This document shows, piece after piece, positions 9,021 to 18,729 of a DNA stretch of 41,577 nucleotides. Within the stretch, counting starts at the first letter, position 1. Every line of letters starts with the position of its first letter. Position numbers and translations under genes: made by a program. This DNA comes from Candidatus Poribacteria bacterium. GTDB lineage: Bacteria; Poribacteria; WGA-4E; JAJDTR01. Under the pieces are notes generated by a model that saw nothing but the letters and a program-made list of their open reading frames with translations, searched no databases and was not told the DNA's origin. The stretch is taken from the NCBI GenBank assembly GCA_028820655.1, contig JAPPIK010000044.1, positions 1-41,577 on the forward strand, read 5' to 3'.

Positions 9021-9287
9021 ATGCGCGAAAAAGTGGTTACTGTTCGAAATTCACTCGGTTTACATCTGCGAACTGCGGGCATGTTTGCACAGACATCCAG
9101 TCGTTATGTCTCCAACATCTATCTTCAAAAAGGATTGATGAAGGTGAACGCCAAAAGCATCATGGGCATCATGATGTTGGCGGCTGGTGAGGGAACGGAG
9201 TTAACCATAACAACCGACGGCACCGACGAAGAGGAAGCCATTAATGAACTAACCGCGCTCATAGAGAGCGGATTCCATGAATCATGA
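9021..9287 (+). CDS. ptsH: phosphocarrier protein HPr
   Basis: HPr is the small phosphocarrier between enzyme I and downstream acceptors. The 88-aa product has active-site His15 in GLHLRTAG and the regulatory serine Ser46 in AKSIMGIMML. Both match classical numbering exactly. Arg17 is kept, but the usual Pro18 of HARPA is Thr. The ATG at 9021 has AGAGGA about 7 nt upstream; the frame extends further 5' without homology. Neighbours are hprK upstream and ptsI downstream. No EIIA, EIIB or EIIC gene is present, so the phosphate acceptor is unknown and may be a regulatory protein. Confidence 0.94.
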   Translation: MREKVVTVRNSLGLHLRTAGMFAQTSSRYVSNIYLQKGLMKVNAKSIMGIMMLAAGEGTELTITTDGTDEEEAINELTALIESGFHES

Positions 9288-9536
9288 TTGATTGAGACGA
9301 TTATCCTACCCGAGGTCTAGCAAATCCTAATCAGCCATTTTATGGATCCCCAAGAGTCGCAAGTCAGAACCATAGGGCTCCTCGGCGCTGAAGAAAGCTA
9401 GTTTCCAGCGTACCAAAGCCTCCGAAAGCGCCTTGACCGTGCTTCGTATTTCGCGTGCATCAGTAACGGCTAATGACCCCCGCGATTTGTCTCAAATTCA
9501 ATTCAATCAACCACTGTTTTTTCTTGGCTAAAATCT

Positions 9537-11309
9537 ATGACATTCCAATCGGCAGAATGCAATCCTTCTGTTCTTACCGGACTCGCGGCTTCCCCAGGTG
9601 TCGTAATCGGAGAGGTTTTCCGAATCCACGACCGTGTGGACATTCCTCGTCAGAACATCCCTGTTAACGGAGTGCCAACCGAAATACATCGTTTTCTCCA
9701 TGCCGTAAAGCAAGTAAAAAAAGATTTGCGAGAAATTCGTCAGCGTCTTCACTTGGATGCGAACCGCGATGGCGCGGACATCTTCAAAGCGCATCTCATG
9801 ATGCTCGAAGATCCAACCATGGTGGAACGTGTTCGTGATCGTATAGCAACCATCCACGTTAACGCGGAGGCTGCCGTGACGGATATCGGCGCCGAATTCG
9901 TAGATGTCTTCTCTGAATCAAAAAATCCATACTTCCGCGAAAGATCTGTGGATCTGAACGATCTTGTACAACAGATTGTGTCTGTCCTGATGGGAGAGGA
10001 GCGGCTAGATCTTTTCAATCGAGAAAACGAAGTGATTGTTGTTGCCCACAATCTCACACCCTCTGATACCGTACTAATGCGTAAAACAAATGTCCTTGCG
10101 TTTGTTACGGAAGTTGGCACGCGAGTCTCACATACAGCGATTTTGGCACGCTCATTGGGGATTCCCGCCGTTGTCGGTGTAGGAAGCGATATCACCAAAG
10201 CCCAAACCGGTGACACAATGGTTGTTGACGGCACACACGGGCGCGTCATAATGCAGCCAGACAAAGAGCAAATCTTCGAGTACCAGATTGAGCGCGAGAA
10301 ATATGCCAAAGTTGAGGAAGATCTTTCGGCGTTACGAGCCATTGACCTTCAAACAACAGACGGGAAAGGGGTTGAAATTGCCGCCAATATCGAATTCCTT
10401 GAGGAGATTGAACTGATTCAAAAATTCGGCGGCAAAGGGGTTGGACTGTATCGAACAGAATACTTCTACATGGACCGCGATGGGTTGCCTTCAGAGGAAG
10501 AACTGTTTGAGGACTACCGACACATGGTGGAACAGGTCAGTCCCGAGGCAGCAACAATCCGTACACTAGACATTGGTGGCGAAAAACTGGTCCCACATTT
10601 AGACATCGGAAGCAGTATGGATTCCTTGATGGGTTTGCGTTCCATTCGCCTTTGTTTGAAATATCCGGATATCTTCATGAATCAACTACGTGCTATACTG
10701 AGAGCCAGCGACTACGGAAACGTCAAGATTATGTTTCCGATGATTTCCGGATTAGATGAATTGCGCGAGGCAAAATGGCATTTCGAGAAAGCACAGGCAC
10801 TGTTATCAACAGAGCGAATCCCGTTTGACCCCAATGTTGAAATTGGAGCGATGATTGAGCTCCCTGCTGCCGCGCTTAGTGCTGATCTTCTCGCCAAAGA
10901 GGTTGACTTTTTTAGCATTGGCACAAACGATCTGATTCAATACACAATTGCAATCGATCGGCGCAACGAGGAAACGCTCCCGCTTTACGAACCCTTACAT
11001 CCGGCCGTGCTTCGCTTGATCCGGGATGTTCTTCGCGTTGCCGAGGAGGCGGGAATCGAAATAACTGTATGTGGAGAGATGGCGGGGGACCCTGTGTTGA
11101 GCGTACTACTTATCGGGATGGGATACGAAAAACTCAGTATGAGTCCCACGGTTATTCCCGAAATCAAGAAAGTCCTAAGCTCAATATCCCTCAAAGATGC
11201 CGAACAGTTGGTCGATGAAATCATGAAACTTTCGACTGCAGGAGAAATCGAAACTCATATTTGGAGAGTAGCGATGGATCGTTTCCCAGAATTGTTGAAC
11301 TGGGTATAA
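9537..11309 (+). CDS. ptsI: PTS enzyme I (phosphoenolpyruvate-protein phosphotransferase)
   Basis: Enzyme I autophosphorylates from phosphoenolpyruvate and passes the phosphate to HPr. The 590-aa product is slightly longer than the usual ~575. The N-terminal HPr-binding and swivelling domains carry the active histidine H199 in GTRVSHTAILARS. The C-terminal TIM-barrel has GLYRTEYFYM, IGAMIELPAAA, FSIGTNDLIQYT and the conserved cysteine in VCGEMAGD. There is no N-terminal GAF domain, so it is the ordinary EI rather than EI-Ntr (PtsP). The 249-bp gap after ptsH shows no gene. No good Shine-Dalgarno sequence precedes the ATG. Confidence 0.95.
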   Translation: MTFQSAECNPSVLTGLAASPGVVIGEVFRIHDRVDIPRQNIPVNGVPTEIHRFLHAVKQVKKDLREIRQRLHLDANRDGADIFKAHLMMLEDPTMVERVRDRIATIHVNAEAAVTDIGAEFVDVFSESKNPYFRERSVDLNDLVQQIVSVLMGEERLDLFNRENEVIVVAHNLTPSDTVLMRKTNVLAFVTEVGTRVSHTAILARSLGIPAVVGVGSDITKAQTGDTMVVDGTHGRVIMQPDKEQIFEYQIEREKYAKVEEDLSALRAIDLQTTDGKGVEIAANIEFLEEIELIQKFGGKGVGLYRTEYFYMDRDGLPSEEELFEDYRHMVEQVSPEAATIRTLDIGGEKLVPHLDIGSSMDSLMGLRSIRLCLKYPDIFMNQLRAILRASDYGNVKIMFPMISGLDELREAKWHFEKAQALLSTERIPFDPNVEIGAMIELPAAALSADLLAKEVDFFSIGTNDLIQYTIAIDRRNEETLPLYEPLHPAVLRLIRDVLRVAEEAGIEITVCGEMAGDPVLSVLLIGMGYEKLSMSPTVIPEIKKVLSSISLKDAEQLVDEIMKLSTAGEIETHIWRVAMDRFPELLNWV

Positions 11310-11424
11310 TTGGGATGGTAGAATGGAAATTCGCTGCGACCGATTGAAACACATCGCTGCCCGATCCAACGGATGGTACGCGTACGAAGTAGAAGTATAC
11401 TCTTAGGAGGCACAATTCCCGCTG

Positions 11425-14070
11425 ATGACGGATATCCCGACAATCTACTCCCCCCATGAAATAGAGGCGAAGTGGTATCAGTATTGGTTGGACAGTAGCT
11501 ACTTCCATGCCGCTGACACCTCCGATAAGCCAGCGTACTCCATTGTAATTCCTCCTCCCAACATTACCGGAAACCTCCACGTTGGACACGCGCTCGACAA
11601 CACACTTCAGGACGTGCTAGTTCGTTGCAAACGGATGCAAGGTTACAATGTGCTTTGGATGCCGGGCACTGATCATGCGGGAATCGTTACGGAAATGATT
11701 ATGGAGCGGAAACTGGCGGATTGGGGAACATCTCGAGAGGCTCTTGGACGCGAGGAATTCATAGATCGAATGTGGAACTGGAAGGATGAATCGCGCGGGA
11801 CAATAATTGAGCAACTTCGCCAAATTGGTTGCTCTTGCGATTGGGAACGCGAACGTTTCACGCTCGACGAAGGTTTGTCCAAAGCAGTTCGAACGGCATT
11901 TGTCAAGCTTTACGACGATGGGTTGGTGTATCGCGACACGTACTTGGCAAACTGGTGCCCTGACTGTCAAACCGTGATTTCCGATCTTGAGGTCGAATCA
12001 ATTGAGATTGATGGCAATTTCTATCACATCAAGTATCCCTTGAAGGATTCGGCGGAGTTTTTGGAGATTGCGACGACGCGTCCGGAGACAATGTTAGGCG
12101 ACACGGCAGTTGCGGTCCACCCGGAGGACAATCGATATCGGCACGTGATTGGCAAAACAGTGGTTTTGCCGCTTGCCCAACGGGAAATCCCCGTCATTGC
12201 AGATGAGTATGTGGACCGAGAATTTGGGACGGGTGCGCTCAAAGTGACACCTGCCCACGATCCCAATGACTACGAACTCGGCCTAAGACACGACCTCCCT
12301 AAAATCAACATCTTCAATCCTAACGGCACCCTTAATCAGTCCGCAGGCGTGGAATATCAGGGATTGGACAGGTTTGACTGTCGTCCAAAATTGGTTCAAG
12401 ACTTGCGTGACAACGGTCTGCTCATGAAGGTGGTTCCGCACCCACATTCCGTTGGACATCATGACCGGTGCGGAGCTATCGTCGAGCCATACCTTTCACT
12501 TCAGTGGTTCATTAACGTTAAACCGCTTGCGGACCGGGCAATTGAAGCGGTCCGAAGAGGCGATATTGTATTCGTCCCCGAACGCGAGCAGAAAAGGTAT
12601 TATCACTGGATGGAAAACATTCTGCCCTGGCCAGTTTCGCGTCAGCGCTGGTGGGGACACCAATTGCCAATATGGTATTGCGATGATTGCGACGAAGTTA
12701 TCGCAGCGGTCGAAGCGCCTGGGGCGTGTACCTGCGGCAACCGAAACTTACGGCAAGAAGAAGATGTGTTGGACACATGGTTTAGCTCTGGACTGTGGCC
12801 ATTCTCGACATTGGGTTGGCCCGAGGCGACTCCTCTCCTAAAGACATACTATCCGACCTCTGTGTTGGTGACCGGCTGGGACATTCTCTTCTTCTGGGTA
12901 GCGCGGATGATAATGTTAGGGTTGAAATGCCACGGTGAAGTCCCGTTTCGGAAGGTCTATATTCACGCTCTCGTTGCCGATGAACAGGGGCAGAAGATGA
13001 GCAAGTCTCGCGGCAACACAATTGACCCTATTGAGACAATAGACAAGTACGGTGCTGACGCTTTTCGCTTCGCTCTTACATTCTGCACGCTCCCAAATCC
13101 GTACATGCCGCTGCCGGAATCGCAAATTGAGGCCGGGAAACGATTTGCAAACAAAATTTGGAATGCCGCACGATTCCTACTGATGAATCTCGACGACTTC
13201 GACGAGCCGCGAACACCAAGGTCTAACGATAATCTGTTACTATGCGATCACTGGATCCGAAGCCGCTTCAACACGACGGCAAAAAATGTAACGACTTACA
13301 TTGAGGAATTTCGTTTTAGTGATGCCGCACACGCTCTCTATGAGTTTCTCTGGCACGAATACTGTGACTGGTATATTGAACTGATTAAACAACGACTATA
13401 CTATGCCGACGATCCAAACTCGAGGCAGACAGTTCAATCGGTTGCATCCGATATTCTTGAACGCACCATGCGTTTGTCGCATCCAATCATGCCGTTCCTT
13501 ACCGAAGAAATTTGGCAACGATTACCGCACGAGGGAGACAGCATCATGATTGCGCCGTGGCCCGAGCCGAACCCCTCTTGGGAAGATCCGGTGTCGGAAA
13601 ATGCAATGCAAACGATCATGAATGTTATTGAGAGCATTCGTAGCATTCGCGGCGAAATGAATGTAGCTCCATCCCGAGAAGTTGAAATATTAATCAATGC
13701 TCCGAGCCCCGAGAATCGAGATTTGCTCGAAATACATCTTGAAGATTATCTTCCCTCATTTACGCGGATCTCAAACGTCTCAATTGCGGAAACTCTAGAG
13801 AAACCGTCTGCCTGTGCGACCGCCGTCGTGGACGATTTGACCATTTACGTCCCACTGGCTGGCGTGATCGACATTAACGCGGAGAGAAGCCGACTGCGGA
13901 AACGCCTTGGCAAGTTAACCGCCGATTTGGTTGCCACGAAGAAAACGCTTGACAATCCACACTTCGTTGAGCGTGCTCCCGAGGCAGTCGTAATGCAAAA
14001 ACAGGACTTGCTTACGAGGTTTGAATCGGAAAGGGAAAAACTGGAGTCTAACCTCAATATGCTTGAATGA
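11425..14070 (+). CDS. valS: valyl-tRNA synthetase
   Basis: ValRS charges tRNA-Val and edits mischarged threonine. The 881-aa class Ia enzyme has the HIGH-type motif HVGHA near residue 53, the CP1 editing domain (about 180-370, including ATTRPETMLGDTA), the KMSKS motif near residue 523, the anticodon-binding domain and a C-terminal coiled coil with the MQKQDLLTRFESEREKLE stretch. It is full length. A strong TAGGAGG lies 14 nt before the ATG, longer than usual spacing. The stop overlaps the next ATG (ATGA), so the thioesterase is translationally coupled. Confidence 0.97.
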   Translation: MTDIPTIYSPHEIEAKWYQYWLDSSYFHAADTSDKPAYSIVIPPPNITGNLHVGHALDNTLQDVLVRCKRMQGYNVLWMPGTDHAGIVTEMIMERKLADWGTSREALGREEFIDRMWNWKDESRGTIIEQLRQIGCSCDWERERFTLDEGLSKAVRTAFVKLYDDGLVYRDTYLANWCPDCQTVISDLEVESIEIDGNFYHIKYPLKDSAEFLEIATTRPETMLGDTAVAVHPEDNRYRHVIGKTVVLPLAQREIPVIADEYVDREFGTGALKVTPAHDPNDYELGLRHDLPKINIFNPNGTLNQSAGVEYQGLDRFDCRPKLVQDLRDNGLLMKVVPHPHSVGHHDRCGAIVEPYLSLQWFINVKPLADRAIEAVRRGDIVFVPEREQKRYYHWMENILPWPVSRQRWWGHQLPIWYCDDCDEVIAAVEAPGACTCGNRNLRQEEDVLDTWFSSGLWPFSTLGWPEATPLLKTYYPTSVLVTGWDILFFWVARMIMLGLKCHGEVPFRKVYIHALVADEQGQKMSKSRGNTIDPIETIDKYGADAFRFALTFCTLPNPYMPLPESQIEAGKRFANKIWNAARFLLMNLDDFDEPRTPRSNDNLLLCDHWIRSRFNTTAKNVTTYIEEFRFSDAAHALYEFLWHEYCDWYIELIKQRLYYADDPNSRQTVQSVASDILERTMRLSHPIMPFLTEEIWQRLPHEGDSIMIAPWPEPNPSWEDPVSENAMQTIMNVIESIRSIRGEMNVAPSREVEILINAPSPENRDLLEIHLEDYLPSFTRISNVSIAETLEKPSACATAVVDDLTIYVPLAGVIDINAERSRLRKRLGKLTADLVATKKTLDNPHFVERAPEAVVMQKQDLLTRFESEREKLESNLNMLE

Positions 14071-14537
14071 GTAGCCCTTCCACCTTAAACGATAACGACC
14101 CCCTAAGGGTCAATCGGATGAGTCAAATGGAAATTGAGAATAACAATCGCTGCTTCGTTTGCGGGACGCAAAATCCTTTCGGCTTGCAAGTTTCCCCCGT
14201 CATCGCACCCGATGGGATGTCCGTCCAAATTGTGTGCACGCCGCCCGATCACTTTCAGGGATGGGCGAAAGTTATGCATGGTGGAATTCTAAGTACTTTG
14301 TTGGATGAAGCTATAACTTACGTGGGAATAGCCAGTTTCGATAGCCCCGCCGTAACTGCACAACTTGAGATTCGATTCAAGAGTCCTGCACCCACCGGGG
14401 AGAAGCTAATCATCAACGCAAAACGGGTCAAGATCACCAGACGTCTCATCGAAGCTACGGCGGATATTAGATTGGAAGACGGTACGCTAGTGGCCGACGG
14501 AAGCGGCAAGGTGGTCAAGGTGGGGAAGGGTTTGTGA
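14067..14537 (+). CDS. PaaI-type hotdog-fold thioesterase
   Basis: The 156-aa protein belongs to the PaaI/YigI group of hotdog acyl-CoA thioesterases. The N-terminal NRCFVCGTQNPFGLQV motif and the helix HGGILSTLLDEA (residues about 71-82), carrying the catalytic acidic residue, are the family landmarks. The strand region AQLEIRFKSPAPTGE follows. The substrate cannot be inferred. It starts inside the valS stop codon (ATGA), and a second possible start (MSQMEIEN) lies 17 residues in. It may remove toxic or mis-primed acyl-CoAs; there is no pathway neighbour to guide this. Confidence 0.85.
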   Translation: MSSPSTLNDNDPLRVNRMSQMEIENNNRCFVCGTQNPFGLQVSPVIAPDGMSVQIVCTPPDHFQGWAKVMHGGILSTLLDEAITYVGIASFDSPAVTAQLEIRFKSPAPTGEKLIINAKRVKITRRLIEATADIRLEDGTLVADGSGKVVKVGKGL

Positions 14538-14597
14538 ACTGTCGTATTTCGGAATGTTTTGGCTTCCAAAGATGCTAATTGACCATGATAAAACGCC

Positions 14598-16223
14598 ATG
14601 AACCACCATTACCTACTTCAATTTGACACTTCGGTACTGCCTCTAATCGACACTGATTTCTTGGTAATCGGCAGTGGCAGCGCCGGGCTGCGTGCGGCAA
14701 TTCAAGCGGACCACTATGGCAGTGTGCTCCTAATGACCAAGAGTGCATTGAAAGAGAGCAATACTCGATACGCCCAAGGCGGGATTGCCGTTGCGATGAA
14801 CGTCGATGACACAATCGACTCTCACGTCGAGGACACTCTGAAAGCGGGTGTGGGAATTTGCGATCCCTCTGCCGTTCAGGTCATGGTAGAGGAAGGCATC
14901 GAACGGGTGGGGGAACTGATAAAATGGGGCGCAAAGTTTGACAAAGAGGGTGGCACACTTGGCTTTGCGATAGAGGGCGCTCATCAGCGGCGTCGTGTTG
15001 TGCATCGAGGAGATGCCACCGGCATAGAAACAACAGATGTCCTTGTCAGCCACCTTCAAAAGCAGAAGCGCGTGAAAGTGGTCGAGAACGCGTTTGCAAT
15101 CGATTTCATCACGCAGGACGAGACGTGTTACGGAGTTATCGCGCTCGTCAATGATGCGGTTTGTTGGATTCGGGCTAAAGCCACAATCTTGGCTGCCGGC
15201 GGTTTAGGGTGTGTGTATCAGTGCACTTCAAATCCCGAAGTGGCGACTGGGGACGGTTTCGCTGCCGCGTGGCGAGCGGGGTGCGAGATGATGGACATGG
15301 AGTTTGTTCAATTTCATCCGACAACTCTTTTTCTTGATGGCGCTCCACATTTCTTAATCTCCGAAGCGCTACGCGGAGAAGGCGGGGTGCTGGTAAACAT
15401 ACGCGGCGAAGAATTCATGGGAAGGTACCATGAACTAGCGGAACTTGCACCTCGTGATGTTGTCAGTCGGGCGATTTTGAATGAAATGCAATTAACTGGT
15501 TTTCCATGTGTATACCTTGATATCACTCATCTGTTACCGGATTTTATCCAGAGCCGTTTCCCAACCATTTCTCACACGTGTAAACATTACGGCCTCGACA
15601 TCACTAAGGACCTCATTCCCGTGCGTTCCGGGGCGCATTTCATGATGGGTGGTGTTCGAACAAATCTCAATGCCGAAACGAACATCAAAGGTCTGTATGC
15701 ATGTGGCGAAGTGGCATGTACGGGGGTGCACGGTGCAAATCGGCTTGCAAGCAATTCTCTGCTTGAGTGTATAGTATTTGGAACGCGTGCGGCGGAATCC
15801 GCAGTAATATACACCCAATCACTAGACACGAATGACATGGAGAATGTCCACGTTCAAACGGGGAATGTTCATGGTACTGCCGACTCGTTTGACGTGGAAT
15901 CCGGCAAAGAGAAGATTCGCCGATTAATGTGGAATGGCGTTGGTATTCTCAGATCAGAAGTGGAACTCAAGACTGCACACGACATTTTGCAGGACATGGC
16001 GCAGCCGCGATGTTGGTCCAGTATTACAGGGTTTGAATTTCAGAATATGCTCGACGTTGCGAATCTAATAACCGAAGCCGCTATCATCCGGAAGGAGAGT
16101 CGAGGTGCGCATTATCGGGAAGATTATCCTGTACGGTACGATGATCACTGGAAGAATCACATTGTATTCTGCCGGGACAAGCAGCCGAGAATCGTCGATG
16201 AATGCAACCGAATGAGACGCTAA
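14598..16223 (+). CDS. nadB: L-aspartate oxidase
   Basis: NadB oxidises L-aspartate to iminoaspartate, the first step of de novo NAD synthesis. The 541-aa flavoprotein has the dinucleotide-binding GSGSAG at residues 25-30, TRYAQGGIAVAM, the substrate-site AHQRRRVVHRGDATG, MEFVQFHPTTL, and the C-terminal FAD-contact GVHGANRLASNSLLE. The aspartate-oxidase-specific DSHVEDTLKAG separates it from succinate dehydrogenase flavoprotein. The partner nadA and nadC are not present here. No strong Shine-Dalgarno sequence precedes the ATG. It follows the thioesterase by 60 bp in the same direction. Confidence 0.95.
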   Translation: MNHHYLLQFDTSVLPLIDTDFLVIGSGSAGLRAAIQADHYGSVLLMTKSALKESNTRYAQGGIAVAMNVDDTIDSHVEDTLKAGVGICDPSAVQVMVEEGIERVGELIKWGAKFDKEGGTLGFAIEGAHQRRRVVHRGDATGIETTDVLVSHLQKQKRVKVVENAFAIDFITQDETCYGVIALVNDAVCWIRAKATILAAGGLGCVYQCTSNPEVATGDGFAAAWRAGCEMMDMEFVQFHPTTLFLDGAPHFLISEALRGEGGVLVNIRGEEFMGRYHELAELAPRDVVSRAILNEMQLTGFPCVYLDITHLLPDFIQSRFPTISHTCKHYGLDITKDLIPVRSGAHFMMGGVRTNLNAETNIKGLYACGEVACTGVHGANRLASNSLLECIVFGTRAAESAVIYTQSLDTNDMENVHVQTGNVHGTADSFDVESGKEKIRRLMWNGVGILRSEVELKTAHDILQDMAQPRCWSSITGFEFQNMLDVANLITEAAIIRKESRGAHYREDYPVRYDDHWKNHIVFCRDKQPRIVDECNRMRR

Positions 16224-16386
16224 CCCGAATAAAGCCGATTTCGTCGGCAAGGACGGCAACGCACTTTTACCGCATTCACTGAAAACACCAAAGTGCCCTG
16301 CACAGATAACCGGCATCGGGGTCACGGTTTGGTTCAACGGGATATTCGTTATCCGTACAAGATCGCTTCATTAAAGGAATAAGCGA

Positions 16387-16947
16387 ATGAAAAGAGAGAG
16401 TGCTTTAGAACTCCTTCGCGAATACACTCGAAAGGAAGGGTTGATTAAGCACGCCTTAGCCGTTGAAGCATGTATGAGGAGTTATGCACAGAAATGGGGT
16501 GAAGATGAAGAACAGTGGGGAAATGTCGGTCTTTTGCACGATTTTGACTATGAGATGTACCCTAGTCCAGATCAGCACCCAGAGGTCGGAGCAAGAATAC
16601 TGGAGGAAAAGGGTTATCCACCTGACGTAATATATGCCATTCGTTCACATGCCGATTATCTCGGGCTTGAACGAAAGAGCTTGATGGATAAAACCCTCTA
16701 TGCGGTCGATGAATTGGCGGGGTTTGTAACGGCAGTGGCACTTGTTCGCCCAAACAGGAATATTGCCGAAGTAAAGGTTTCCTCGGTACAGAAGAAACTC
16801 AAAGACAAAGCGTTCGCGCGCACTGTGAATCGAGTAGATATCAAGCAGGGCGCAGCCGCCCTCGACATCCCTCTAAACGAACACATTGCATTTGTGATTG
16901 ATGCCATGAAAGGGATCGCAGATGAACTTGGGTTAGACGGTGATTGA
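16387..16947 (+). CDS. HD-domain hydrolase, HDIG type
   Basis: This is a 186-aa stand-alone HD-domain protein of the predicted-hydrolase group (COG2316-like). The metal-binding residues fit H22, H51-D52 (in LLHDFDYEMYP), H64 and a further His in AIRSHADYLG. The domain resembles HDIG phosphohydrolases acting on nucleotides, but no substrate can be named. An AAGGA sequence lies about 9 nt before the ATG. It is 163 bp after nadB and convergent with aroB; the 105-bp convergent gap has no clear terminator. Confidence 0.85.
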   Translation: MKRESALELLREYTRKEGLIKHALAVEACMRSYAQKWGEDEEQWGNVGLLHDFDYEMYPSPDQHPEVGARILEEKGYPPDVIYAIRSHADYLGLERKSLMDKTLYAVDELAGFVTAVALVRPNRNIAEVKVSSVQKKLKDKAFARTVNRVDIKQGAAALDIPLNEHIAFVIDAMKGIADELGLDGD

Positions 16948-17052
16948 GGCATAGTAGTGTGTGTGTAGCGATTCTTCCTGTGTTGACACTCAAATTAGAG
17001 GCGCACTATCGATCACTGCTTGCCACTATTGATCCTCACTTTGGATATCGAG

Positions 17053-18147
17053 CTATGCATCTCCTATACACTGCGAGATTGCGTAGAGAACATCCGAATC
17101 ATCGATGTCATCGCGGATTTCTACTTCGCCAATTCTTGTAGGTAGCACGAGGTGAAGTTTTCCGCCTTTCGCTTTCTTGTCAAGATACATGGCGTCAAGC
17201 AACATATCCGGACGCACCTCTGGCGGCAATTTCGTAGGGAGTCCAGCCCGCTTGATAAGCTTCTTTTGACGTTTCATATCCGCAAGTGGCAACATGTCTA
17301 TGTTGCAAGAAAGTTGAGCCGCGCAGTTCATGCCAATTGCAACCGCTTCGCCGTGGCGGAAAACATTGTAATCCGTGACAACTTCGAGCGCGTGACCGAA
17401 GGTGTGACCATAATTTAGAGTCATTCGCAAGCGATTTTCTTTTTCATCGTTTGCTACAACCTCGGCTTTATCGGCACACGATTTGGCGATTACGTTAATG
17501 AGGATCTCTGCATCAAGATTCAGGATAGCATCAAGGTTTTCTTCAATCTGATTGAATAACGGGACATCCATTATCACGCCGTGTTTGATGACTTCGATGA
17601 ATCCGGCTCGAACATCGCGCGAGGGTAATGTTTTTAGCGTGGCCACATCGATTAGAACGAGTTCCGGCTGATAGAACGCACCGATCAGGTTTTTTCCCTT
17701 AGGGTGATTGATGCCGGTTTTCCCCCCAACACTCGCATCGACCTGAGCCTGCAATGTCGTTGGAATTTGAACATACGAAATTCCTCGCATGTATGTAGCA
17801 GCGACGAACCCCGCGAGATCGCCAATAACGCCGCCGCCGAGAGCGATGAGCGTTGATGTTCGGTCCATGCGATGGCTAACAAGCTGATCGTGCAGTCTAC
17901 CGAACCACTCAAGTGATTTATGCTCTTCGCCCGATGGCACCTCCGTTATGTGCGAATCAAAACCGGCGTTTGATAGTCCTTCCATCACCTCGTGGCCATA
18001 CCGGGTGCTCACGAAAGCATCGGCAATCACAATAACTTTTTTAGAATTCGTACGCGATCGCAGTAGCTCGCCTGTTTCGCCCAGAATTCCCTGATTGACA
18101 ACAATGGAATAACTGTTGTCACCGAGTTCAACCTGAATTGATGGCAT
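17053..18147 (-). CDS. aroB: 3-dehydroquinate synthase
   Basis: AroB converts DAHP to 3-dehydroquinate in the shikimate pathway using NAD and zinc. The 364-aa protein has the NAD-binding ALGGGVIGDLAGFVAATYMRG region, the QVDASVGGKTGINHPKGKN signature, and zinc ligands in GFIEVIKHG (Glu), LNYGHTFGHA (His) and RHGEAVAIGM (His). The Glu-ligand motif has a Phe where many AroBs have a small residue. It overlaps the end of aroK by 20 bp on the same strand, so the two are one translationally coupled unit. Confidence 0.96.
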   Translation of the reverse strand: MPSIQVELGDNSYSIVVNQGILGETGELLRSRTNSKKVIVIADAFVSTRYGHEVMEGLSNAGFDSHITEVPSGEEHKSLEWFGRLHDQLVSHRMDRTSTLIALGGGVIGDLAGFVAATYMRGISYVQIPTTLQAQVDASVGGKTGINHPKGKNLIGAFYQPELVLIDVATLKTLPSRDVRAGFIEVIKHGVIMDVPLFNQIEENLDAILNLDAEILINVIAKSCADKAEVVANDEKENRLRMTLNYGHTFGHALEVVTDYNVFRHGEAVAIGMNCAAQLSCNIDMLPLADMKRQKKLIKRAGLPTKLPPEVRPDMLLDAMYLDKKAKGGKLHLVLPTRIGEVEIRDDIDDSDVLYAISQCIGDA

Positions 18148-18646
18148 CTCGAAACACTCTTATGACTTCCATCGTGACTCGCTCAATCGAAGAATTGTCG
18201 GTGCAAATCATGTGATCGGCTAGTGCATAATTAGCTTCACGTTCTCGGAGCATGTCGCGAATCTTTTCCACGGGATTCGGTGCGTTAATCAATGGTCGAT
18301 GTGTTCCGTTTTTTACCCGTTTCCAGATTTCTTCTGACGTTGCCGTCAAGCAGAACACCACCCCATTTCGCTTTAGAATCTTCAGGTTTTTGGTGCGTAA
18401 CACAACTCCACCACCAGTCGAGATTACATGCCCGTCTAGATCAGAAACCTTAAGCACTGCTTCACTTTCCAACTCACGAAAATACGATTCGCCATGTTGA
18501 GCGAATAAATCAGTAATACAATGACCCGTAGTTTGCTCAACTACTGTGTCGGTATCGACGTATGTCATCCCTAACCGTCTTGAAATCATTCGTCCTACGG
18601 TCGTTTTGCCAGTTCCCATGAATCCAACCAAAATGATATTGGGCAT
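18128..18646 (-). CDS. aroK: shikimate kinase
   Basis: AroK phosphorylates shikimate at the 3-hydroxyl with ATP. The 172-aa P-loop kinase has GFMGTGKTTVGR at residues 8-19, the substrate-binding DTD at about 32-34, FRELE, the STGGGVV motif and the lid arginine in THRPLI. An AAGGTGA Shine-Dalgarno sequence lies close to the ATG. It is first in a two-gene aroK-aroB unit and divergent from the acetyltransferase gene, with an 83-bp spacer between the two starts. Confidence 0.96.
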   Translation of the reverse strand: MPNIILVGFMGTGKTTVGRMISRRLGMTYVDTDTVVEQTTGHCITDLFAQHGESYFRELESEAVLKVSDLDGHVISTGGGVVLRTKNLKILKRNGVVFCLTATSEEIWKRVKNGTHRPLINAPNPVEKIRDMLREREANYALADHMICTDNSSIERVTMEVIRVFRDAINSG

Positions 18647-18729
18647 ACTTCACCTTAAATTTCAGGCGTTAGTGTTGCAACGTATTTTGCGAAGATGGAA
18701 ATTTTAATTCCCTAAGGAGGCTCGGGGAC

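Noticed and set aside
11310-11424. Possible T-box leader before valS, because GGATGGTACGCG vaguely resembles the T-box sequence
   Set aside because: The spacer is only 115 bp, too short for a T-box stem I plus antiterminator. The essential UGGNACC is not matched and no terminator is seen.
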